Shown: in pieces, positions 56,234 to 64,000 of the stretch
Numbering within the stretch: the stretch's first letter is position 1
How the letters are laid out: the number at the start of each line of letters is the position of its first letter
DNA from: Liriodendron chinense
Lineage: Eukaryota; Streptophyta; Magnoliopsida; Magnoliales; Magnoliaceae
Assembly (NCBI GenBank): GCA_003013855.2
Contig: PVNU02002850.1
Coordinates: forward strand, 1,426,001 to 1,490,000
Length of the DNA stretch: 64,000 nt
Direction: 5' to 3'
Program-made: the position numbers and the translations under genes
The notes under the pieces: model-generated
Database searches by the model: none
Told to the model about the DNA's origin: nothing
What the model saw: the letters and a program-made list of their open reading frames with translations, nothing else

Positions 56234-56814
56234 TTGCCGTATAGCAATCAAACTAAAGGATAGATGTTATAAGTTAGCTATATGAACAGCCATGCTTTAT
56301 GAGGCAGAATGTTGGGCAGAACGTGTTTATGTGTAGCTGAAATGATGATGTTGAGATGGATGAATGGCAAGATGATGAGGACAGAATCAATGTTGTCAAT
56401 AGTAAATAGTAATATTCTCTGATTTTCTTAAAAAATCGAAAAATTAAAAATTAAAACATACAAGAAATAATACAATTCATTCCATAGTGGTTGGAATGAG
56501 AGTGGAAGTGAAAGACAAAGGAGGAGATAAAGACTGCAATGGAGGCATTGGGGGTGGGACAAGGCACGGTCTAGAGGGCTTTCCCGTGGCGTTTTTCCAT
56601 ATTTTCTGGGAGTGGATCAAAGGTGACATGGTAGCATTTGTCCATGAGTTCTTCGGCAATAGTCAGATCCCAGTTGATATGGGAGCTTCATTTGCTGTGT
56701 TAGTTCCAAAGAAAGAGGGAGCAGAGTACTTCAGGGATTTCATGCCAATAAGCTTAATGTGCTCTCTACAAAAATACAAAATCCTTGCTAAGGTGTTAGC
56801 TACAAGGTTGTGAT

Positions 56815-57791
56815 CAGTGTTCACAGTGTTGGTATGGCGTTACGTTTCGCACCCTTGGGATACAGATACATATCGTGCATCGCTAGGGAAATATCTCACT
56901 TTTTGGGAAACATCGGGAAACATTGGGAAATTGATTGAATTTTTCAATGAAACTTCAGGGATTGTTAAAATGGACCTTAATACACACTTTTAAATCATAA
57001 TACGTCAAAAAAAAGTCCACATACTGAGGTTCCTTTGTAAAGGATCATAAGTTATGCGTCGTCTGACCGAACTGATGCAACTATTGTTCAAATTGATTCG
57101 ATAAGATATATAAATGTAAGAAGACATTAATGAAAACACAACCAATTCATTGACAAAGTAAAGCAAGAAAGAGACTTGAGAAATATACCTATTAGGAAAC
57201 AAACGAAATAAAAAAAAATTATCATAAATTAAATTTTAATTCAATTTTTAATCCAAGATTAATAAATTAATCTTTCAAAACAGTTAATCAACACCTCCAC
57301 ATCCCTAATTTTATGTTTCCAATCCAACATTACTCCCAATTTGTGAGGAATTGGGAAATTTTGAATTTCCCCCCAAATCGGCCCACATACACTCAAATCA
57401 GATTTGAGTGTATGTGATGTTAGATTAGTTCTCTTAGATCCTTGCAAAGGAAGGACCAAAATCTACCCAAAACTAGGTTGGTGAGGAGAAAATGCAAGAA
57501 AAATGGGAAGAATGCAAGTTTTTTATCAAAAAAACCAAGTATGGAGGAACTCATGTGCGTCTAGACGATATTGTCCAAGTATCGACGATATTTGGAACAA
57601 GTAAAAGGGACCAACACCAATATATTGACGATATATCGTGCGATAATATTGATATCACACGATATTATCGTCGATACGAAGGAATTTGCCCATTTTTTTG
57701 TTGCTCTTTATGGTTTTCGTATCGCTGACCCGCGATATCGATAGTATCGGCCAATATATATCGGCCGATACTATTGATACTACAAACACTA
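56815..57791. mobile_element. 977-bp non-autonomous hAT-3 relative in the L1
   Basis: A perfect 8-bp target duplication GTTGTGAT is at 56807-56814 and 57792-57799. The ends are CAGTGTTCACAGTGTTGGTA and, reversed, TAGTGTTTGTAGTATCAATA, similar to the hAT-3 ends. Subterminal CGATAC/TATCGG words are dense at the right (57570-57780). The L1 frame resumes right after it. Confidence 0.85.
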
Positions 57792-58419
57792 GTTGTGATC
57801 AATTCTCGATTGTGTTGTTTCCATGGTTCAAGGTGCTTTTGTTGAAGGGAGGCGAATTTTGGATAGTGCTCTGATTGCCCAATTCATTCTTGCCGCATGG
57901 GAGAGGTGTTGTGTGCAAGCTTGATTTAGGGAAGGCATATGATCACATGGACTGGGAGCTTTTGGACTACATTCTAGGGAGGATGGGATATCGCGAGAAA
58001 TGGAGGAGATGGATTCAGGCATGCGTAAGATAGTCAAAATTCTCTATGCTAATTAATGGGTTGCTGAAAGGGTTCTTCAAATCATCTAGATGGCTTAGGC
58101 AAGGGGATCCTCTATCACCGTTCTTCTTTGTGGTGATGGCAGAAGACTTGAGAAAATTATTGGTGAAAGCAGTCTCAAAGGGCCCAATTGGTGGCTTTAA
58201 GGTGGATAGGGGTGATCGTCAAGTATCCCACCTCCAATTTGCAGATGATACAATCATCTTCCGTGATGCAAAGGCGTCAATGGTTGACAATCTAAGGAAT
58301 ATCATTTCTTGATTCGAGGTGGTGTCAAGTTTAAAGGTTAATTCTAAAAAATGTGAGGGTATATGCATTTCGAAGGAGGAGATTTTGGAGCTTTCCAAGC
58401 TCTTTGGATGTAGGGTCAC

Positions 58420-60436
58420 GGATGTTAGTGCACTTTTCTTTGGCATACTAGTGTACCTTATTTATCAATTACTTAGGTTAGTGAGTCTAATGTCAGTTGA
58501 GTTTAATGAAGATGAAGACCAAAGACTCAAGGTGGACCTGCTGCATCAAGGAAGAAGAATCAGGTAAAAGAGATGCCTTAGTGAAGCCTTTAACCTTAAA
58601 CCAAATCAAATCCCAAACCTCTAGATGACCCTGACCCTTTAGGCATACTTGTAGTCATCTTAGATTGGCCCTAGGTGTCCCAAAAGACCACTCAAACATT
58701 AGCCAAAGAGGTTGCATGTGCTGCTATAAAACACAACTTAAACAGCATGCACAGAAGGCCTGCCGACTGGTTGTGACCCCTGGCCGACCGGTCGTCAGAC
58801 CCCAAAATGGGACAGCAAGCTTTGGAAACATTGGTCATAGAGGTTGAATGAATTGCTGGAAACAAGACAATCAAAATAGCAGCAATCATGCCTATGACCG
58901 GTCGGCAGTGTCCAGAATGGGACATCAAGCATGCTAGAGCCCTGGCCTTAAATCCGATCGGTCATTACCGGTCGACTGGACAGGTCCGACCAGTCGTGAC
59001 CGGCCCTATGTAGACAACAACCTCTATAAACTGTCTGGCCATTGGCCGACCGATCGGGGACCCTGTCCGACTGGTCAGCTTCTAGCCGTTATTAGCCATT
59101 TTAGATCCATTGAGGGTTTTGTTTATATAAAGGCTAGGCTTGATTTTTGGGGCAAGGGCAGAGATATTAGTGCATTAGAAGCCACCTTAATTGCCCATAC
59201 CATTAGGCTCTAATCCTAAGCATTCTAAGCCATCTTCCTTGTGTATAAATCACAAGATAGAGCATTCAAAGCTCATTGAAGATGCTCTTGCTCTCTCTTG
59301 ATCTTTAGATGATTTAGGCACCTCAACCATAGGTAGATCCTTTGTCTAAACCTTTCTAAAGATCCTAATAGGTGGAATTCCTCTAGACAACCAACTCCTA
59401 CTAGTTGTAGAGAATTCACACCATCTCTTATCACCTTGAGCATCTCAAGAGCATTCATGCAAGGTGATTAATCAAGTGGAGCTGAGACATTGGCAACGCA
59501 GCGGCAACACGATCAGGGGAGCAAATGGGAGCTGATTGAAGCACGAGAGAGCAGATATCAAGCAACCAAAAGCGGTGCTAAACAAGGGTTCATCCGACAA
59601 GTAAGTTGTCATATTGAGAGTCCAGTTGCACTCCTTCTTCAGTGAGGATTGAGTATGAAAGTTTGGATGTACAAACTCGAACAAGTTTCCGTGGGGAGCC
59701 TTCGGCGAGAGCATACGCTAGGTTCTTGGATTGGAACTAAAGGGTTGGGAGGATCTTGTCAAACTCCTGGGTTGAGAGGTTAACCTGTAAAACCACCATT
59801 ATAAGTTGGGAGGAACCTTGTTAAACTCCTCAGTAGGGTGAAACCGTTTAAATACCTAGGTTGGGAGGAACCTGATTTAAACTCCCTAGTGAATGCCGGT
59901 GTGCTCACAAGGGTGAGCACTTGAACCGAGAGTGGCGTAGGGTGACCGAACCACTATACATGCTTGTGTTTGTGATTGAGTTGAGCACATTGTTAATCTA
60001 GCATCGTTGTTTTAATTGCTTAAATTATTCATGCTTGATTTGATGTATGTTAGACACTAGATAGGCACAAACACACATAAGATGTACTTCCACTAAGTAG
60101 AGTAGACTTGAGCTTATATGATCCACTCTCATACAGTCTACTTAGGTTGCATAGATTAGGTGCTTGATTAGTTTAATCATTTGATTTTCTATGCATGCTT
60201 GGGCTAGGTTGTTTAATTACTAATTATATACTAGCCTTGTGATTGGACCTACTTAAGCTTGAAAGCTAAGTGTTCTTGCTTAATTAGTTTATAATTGCTA
60301 ATTGGTTTAATTAGGTAAGAGGTTTTTAAAAGGGATTTTTAAACGGTCCTAACCCCCTAGGACTTAGCCATAGTTCTATAAAGCTCCGCAAACTTCCGCA
60401 CGTAAAGCGTAGGGTGTCGTGTTAGACTACCGACGC
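58420..60436 (+). mobile_element. LTR-derived insertion (family shared with 63105-64000)
   Basis: About 2 kb with no pol genes interrupts the L1 between GGATGCAGGGTCA-like and GTCTTTTCCCTCTAC-like words. It shows GACCGGTCG-type clusters (58770-59070), an AGGTAGATCC...GAGTTGTAGAGAATTC block, and the sequence GTGAATGCCGGTGTGCTCAC near 59892 with CCACTATACATGCTTGTGTT near 59951. The latter half is repeated in reverse at 63105-64000. The exact ends and target duplication could not be fixed. It is most likely a solo LTR or truncated LTR element. Confidence 0.65.
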
Positions 60437-61020
60437 AATTTCGAGGTCTTTTCCCTCTACATATTTGGGACTTCTGCTATGCATCAGGAAGGCAGCAAGG
60501 CACTTGTGGGATAGGGTGATAAAGAAGGTGGAAACACCGTTATCCTCATGGAAATGAGAGATGTAGGGTATATGCATTTTGAAGGAGGAGGTTTTGGAGT
60601 TCGCCAAGGTCTTTGGATGCAGGGTCAAGTCTTTCCCCTCTACATATCTGGGACTTCCTCTATGTATTGAAAAGCCAACGAAGCACTTATGGGATAGAGT
60701 GATAGAGGAGGTGGAAAGGACATTATCTTCATGGAAACGCCGACATATATCCTTAAGGTGAAGGCTAAGTCTGATTAAAGTGGCACTATCGAATCTACCT
60801 ATATATTACTTATCTTTATTGAAGTGTCTGAAAGGGGTGTTGAATAGGTTGGAGAGGCTTCGGTGTGACTTCTTATGAAGGGTGTAGTGGAGAAAAATAA
60901 GTTCCACATTATGAAGTTGGTTCAAGTTGAAGGATCTAAAAGGACAAGGGGAAGGCCAAAAGGCATGGTTGAGGTATTAAGAAAAGACTCGATGGCTTCT
61001 GGTTTACACGAGCATATGGT

Positions 61021-61247
61021 TATGTAATGGCGGTAGCCATTATGTGATATGGGGCTATAAGCTTGTAATGCCCTTTTTGTAAAAACAATGACCTGTAATG
61101 GCTTTGTGACAATCGTAACGGTCCTTGATGGAGCCAATACAATTTCTTCCTTTAAAAAAAATGACCATTCTAGGGCCTTTACGGCCCGTGTCATAACAAC
61201 CATAAGCCTGGCCATTACAGCCACCGTAATTGTTATTGGATACCTTG
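61021..61247. mobile_element. 227-bp MITE related to hAT-1
   Basis: The right end reversed reads CAAGGTATCCAATAACAATT, similar to the hAT-1 end CAAGGTGTCCCGTATCGG. The target duplication is CATATGGT/GATATGGT (61013-61020, 61248-61255). The interior has GGCCGTAAC-type words (TTTACGGCCCGTGTCATAAC). The left end is degraded. Confidence 0.65.
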
Positions 61248-61365
61248 GATATGGTCCTTAATAGAGTGCAATGGCGGAACAAAATTCATACAGTGAACCC
61301 TAATTGGTTGGGAATGGGATAGGGCTTAGACAACGACGATGATGACGACAACGACGACAACAATT

Positions 61366-61670
61366 CATCTAAAATTCGAAATAATGAATATCAAGAAACA
61401 ACTCAAAAATTTGCAATTCATTAACTTGTTTGCCCAAACTCCACTCAAAGTGAAGAAATCTAATATGATGTAAAAAGCTTCGGACATGGGGTATTTAACT
61501 CAATGCTACAAAGATGATTCATGGAGAGCCCTCTTGATGGGAGCGAGAATAAACCGGGATTCACTTTGATACCCACATTTTCTGAAGATCTAACATCGAT
61601 CTTACACAATATCATGAACTCCCTAAAGGATATATGAATGTTTTGAGCTTCGTCAAATGAATGGTTTACA
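61366..61670. repeat. Duplicated intron segment, copy 2, second half
   Basis: After the RTE target duplication it continues the alignment with 55265-55690 (AAACAACTCAAAAATTTGCA, CACATTTTCTGAAGATCTAA, GATATATGAATGTTTTGAGC). Confidence 0.8.
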
Positions 61671-61774
61671 TGCTAAGTAAAACAAATATTGTAGACAATT
61701 CTGGCCTGGGTAAGACTCCTTGAACTATTTCTGCATGTTTTTGTGTTGGGAAGAGAGTTTTATGCTATTTGGCC

Positions 61775-61797
61775 GGGGGGGGGGGGGGGGGGGGGGG
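61775..61797 (+). repeat. Poly-G tract
   Basis: A run of about 23 G; its length may be unreliable in the assembly. Confidence 0.9.
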
Positions 61798-61799
61798 TT

Positions 61800-62110
61800 G
61801 CATATGATGCTTGATTGGCAAGCATTAAGAAATTGTAAACAATGCATACATTAACTGAAATTAAACCAACTAAATTGTAGTACTCCCTGTTGCTAAGTCA
61901 GTCCAAAATTTTGGTTAGTTGAACAATCATCACCTCTGTTTCAAGAACATTAGTTTGTTGAAATAAGACCATCCGATACTATCATTTTTTTACCATCCAA
62001 TAGATGTCCACCAATTGGATAGTCAACTAATCAAATAAGCTGAATTTGCAGTTCATGGTACATCCAAAATGGGACCCGCAATTTGATTTATTTTTATTCC
62101 ACTGGCAAAT
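61800..62110. repeat. Dispersed repeat related to 18150-18440
   Basis: Shares CATACATTAACTGAAATTAA, ATGTCCACCAAT and GGATAGTCAACTAATCAAAT with the repeat upstream of the LRR gene and with the LRR gene intron. No complete ends were seen. Confidence 0.6.
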
Positions 62111-62284
62111 TTTAAGTAATTAATAGGCGCCCTACATATCATTCATCACACCCTTCCAAAGTACCATAGCATTTCTCTTACATTAAGAGACCAAAATCCT
62201 CTATACAAGACTTGTTGTATTCAGCTAGTAAAACACACAAGTTTTTTAGGCCCACCATGTTCTTCATGTGACGTCCACTCTATC

Positions 62285-62480
62285 CATCAGGTGAGACCAC
62301 TGTTTCGAGTATAGGCGATATTATCATTAATATCATTGACATTATCAATATTTCCATCTTGACAATACCGATAACATTGCTATTATAAAAAATTCCAGAA
62401 ATCGCTTGCAACGCCAATGTATTAGCGATATTCATATTATCAATAATATTGCCAAAAATCTATTTATTAAAAAAATCCCT
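62285..62480. repeat. Degenerate ATATTATC-rich repeat
   Basis: Alternating GCGATATTATCATTAATATC and AATATTGCC words around 62316-62460 resemble the subterminal zones of hAT-3-type elements, but no ends or target duplication were found. Confidence 0.4.
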
Positions 62481-62499
62481 TTCAATTGTTTTTAGTTGT

Positions 62500-63030
62500 G
62501 GGGGGCGCGGTTTGGGTGGATCCTCGGATCCACTGAGGTCGGTGGATCCCCAACCGTGGGGCCACTATGATCTATGTACCTTACATCTACACCGTCCATG
62601 CATTTTGAAAGCTCATTTTAGGGCATTATCCAAAAAATGAAGCAGATCCAAATCTTAGGTGGACCATACCACATGAAATAGTAGCGATTGAATCCACATC
62701 ATTAAAAACTTCATGGGGGCCACTGGAATGTTTATTTTCCATCCAACCTGTTGAAAAGGTCACAAAGATCTGGATGAAGATACCAAACAAATATCAGCCT
62801 GACCCAAAACTTTTGTGACCCACGAGAAGCTTTTAATGGTTGAGTACCATTGTTTACTGTATTATGGTCCACCTGAGATTTGGGTTTACTTCATTTTTTG
62901 AATCATGCTCTAAAATGAGTTTTCAAAATGAATGGACAACATGGATGTAATATACACACATCACACAGTGTACTGCATGGTAAGGGATCCACCCACCTCG
63001 GTGGATTCGGGGAACCAGTGAAGCCGCGAT
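62500..63030. mobile_element. GGGCCCACC foldback MITE, copy k (GGTGGATCC arms)
   Basis: The outer arms GTGGATCCTCGGATCCACTG...GGTGGATCCCC and GGGATCCACCCACCTCGGTGGATTCGGGG are inverted copies. The core keeps CATCCAACCTGTTGAAAAGG, CAAATATCAGCCTGACCC and GGTCCACCTGAGATTTGG. Confidence 0.82.
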
Positions 63031-63034
63031 GAAA

Positions 63035-63040
<6 letters not shown>

Positions 63041-63097
<57 letters not shown>
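63041..63097 (+). repeat. (TA)n microsatellite
   Basis: About 28 TA units next to the end of foldback copy k. Confidence 0.97.
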
Positions 63098-63099
<2 letters not shown>

Positions 63100-63104
63100 T
63101 GGAT

Positions 63105-64000
63105 GTATGCATGCATGGATCAATGAGCTCAAGTCTACACTACTAGTGAAAGTACATCTTTTGTGTGGATGTGCAAATCTAGTGCCTAGCATGCATTCCT
63201 TATCAAGCATTCATAATTAAATAATTAAACATACAATGCTAAGATAACAATGAGCTCAAATCAATTACAAACACAAGCATGTATAGTGGTTCGACTTTGG
63301 GTCTACTCCACTCCCGGTTCAAGTACTCAACTCATTTGAGCACACCGGCATTCACTATCGGAGGTTTTAAATGAGGTTCACCTCTCAACATTTACACAAA
63401 GATTTTATCGGTTCACCTCTCAACCAGAAACAGTGTTTTTTGGACAAGGCTCACTCTCAACCTGACACACATTCACTCCCGTGTCAGAGGCTCCCCCTTG
63501 GAGACTTTGTTTAGGCCCAATAAACGAGCCAAAGAGCATCAAACAGCCCCTAGTCTTTAGGCCGACAAACGAGCCAAGGAACGGCCAACATTTCTAGAGT
63601 TTTAGGCTCAACAAACAAGTCAAGGATCGGCAAACGACCCTAATTCAAGTTTGACAAATAAACTCTACACTCAACTCCCACAGGAAATTGAGTGGAAGGA
63701 CTCTCAATAAAGACAACCTTACTTGTCGGATGAGCCCCTTGTTCAGCGCCACTTTAGGTTGCTTGATCTCCACTCTCCCGTGTTTCAATCTGCTTCCCTT
63801 GCTCCCCCGATCATGTTGCTGCTGCATCACCAATGCCTCAGCTACACTTGATCAATTACCTTGCTTGTGATGTCTTTGAGAAGCCCAAAGTTATAGGAGG
63901 GTAGGTTTAAGAACTCTACAACTAATGAGAATGGGTTGCCTAGTCTTGCTCACCTACAACAATCTAATCTTAAAGCTTTAGGTAAGGATTTAACTATCAA
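63105..64000 (-). mobile_element. Reversed copy of the 58420-60436 LTR-type repeat, partial
   Basis: Read on the minus strand it aligns with 59330-60130: GTTGTAGAG, CATCCGACAAGTAA, GTGAATGCCGGTGTGCTCA, GAACCACTATACATGCTTGT and TAGACTTGAGCT. It adds about 250 bp (63450-63680) absent from the first copy and runs off the window end. Confidence 0.75.

Larger units (their letters stand above)
56487..60930 (+). pseudogene. L1-type LINE ORF2 remnant, interrupted
   Basis: Blocks in order: GLEGFPVAFFHIFWEWIKGD and MGASFAVLVPKKEGAEYFRD (56571-56740); after a hAT MITE, GAFVEGRRILDSALIAQFIL (57831), LDLGKAYDHMDWELLDYILG (57921), LRQGDPLSPFFFVVMAEDLR (58093) and an intact palm motif FADDTIIF (58239-58262); then SKKCEGICISKEEILELSKL (58346). 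After the LTR-type insertion it resumes at 60437 (PSTYLGLPLCIEKPTKHLWD, ALSNLPIYYLSLLKCLKGVL). A segment of about 135 bp is tandemly duplicated at 60437-60550 and 60552-60740. Stops and frameshifts are many. Confidence 0.85.
56234..61365 (+). mobile_element. Second RTE-type LINE insertion with nested elements
   Basis: The insertion is flanked by an 18-bp target duplication CATCTAAAATTTGAAATA (56216-56233) and CATCTAAAATTCGAAATA (61366-61383; one mismatch). The 5' end keeps the RTE RT end (MLRWMNGKMMRTES near 56350). The 3' end has VNPNWLGMG followed by a GAC/AAC-rich tail (61329-61365), typical of plant RTE elements. Between them lie an L1 fragment, a hAT MITE, an LTR fragment and a small hAT relative. 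Confidence 0.82.

Noticed and set aside
57550..57790. Possible 9-bp target duplication suggesting a Mutator element
   Set aside because: The duplicated word extends to GTTGTGATCA, but ends resembling hAT-3 fit best with an 8-bp GTTGTGAT duplication.
54653..64000. Search for the missing N-terminal exons of the UBC gene
   Set aside because: No stretch matching the expected MSSPSKRR or DYKVE...GMQEFYV segments was seen on the minus strand; they are probably beyond the window.
1..64000. tRNA, rRNA or small nucleolar RNA genes
   Set aside because: I scanned by eye for the tRNA A/B box words and found only the retrotransposon primer sites; no RNA gene can be supported without a covariance search.

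Overview
This window is nuclear DNA from a flowering plant. It has spliced genes in which short exons are separated by very long introns. About two thirds or more of the sequence is transposable elements: Ty3/gypsy, Ty1/copia, RTE- and L1-type LINEs, at least three hAT families and many foldback MITEs. The abundance of GGGCCCACC-type foldback repeats and the transposon-filled introns look magnoliid-like to me, but that is an impression from memory and not a proof.

Host genes. (1) 66-254 (+): last exon of a tropinone-reductase-like short-chain dehydrogenase. (2) 12801-16808 (-): a complete two-exon LRR receptor-like gene of 627 residues whose kinase domain lacks the catalytic Asp and the DFG motif, so it is a probable pseudokinase. 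(3) 34855-54652 (-): the last four exons of a ubiquitin-conjugating enzyme E2 of the plant UBC4/5/6 (UBE2H-like) group. The exons join in perfect phase although the last intron is 19.1 kb and packed with transposons. The first exons are not in the window.

Layout. 1001-11562 is a decayed Ty3/gypsy chromodomain element (target duplication TATAG). Its 3' LTR is internally duplicated and inverted and was later hit by a 5.6-kb hAT element (5888-11521, 8-bp duplication GTGTTCAT) with a nearly complete transposase. 11.6-18.1 kb holds the LRR gene and its flanks. 18.1-22.4 kb is a dense cluster of foldback MITEs. 22.4-25.5 kb is an unclassified region with arrays of ~20-bp repeats and a decayed single-frame ORF. 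25.9-29.4 kb looks like a 3.5-kb solo LTR (5-bp duplication CACCT) carrying a 501-bp hAT MITE. 29.8-32.5 kb is a truncated Ty1/copia element (duplication GTCCT). The UBC intron contains an RTE LINE (about 36.1-48.6 kb) split by an old hAT (36.6-42.9), an L1 LINE (43.8-46.3) and a hAT MITE (46.97-48.09), followed by a second autonomous-type hAT (48910-53505, duplication AAACAAAC) that itself carries nested foldback elements. Upstream of the visible UBC exons, a duplicated intron segment was split by a second RTE insertion (56234-61365, ~18-bp duplication), which contains an L1, a hAT MITE and an LTR fragment. The window ends in a foldback MITE, an AT microsatellite and a reversed copy of the same LTR.

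No tRNA, rRNA, CRISPR or bacterial-type system was seen. The points of most interest are the 19-kb nested-transposon intron, the foldback family with a conserved core but copy-specific palindromic outer arms, the palindromic LTR, and the unclassified element at 22.4-25.5 kb.
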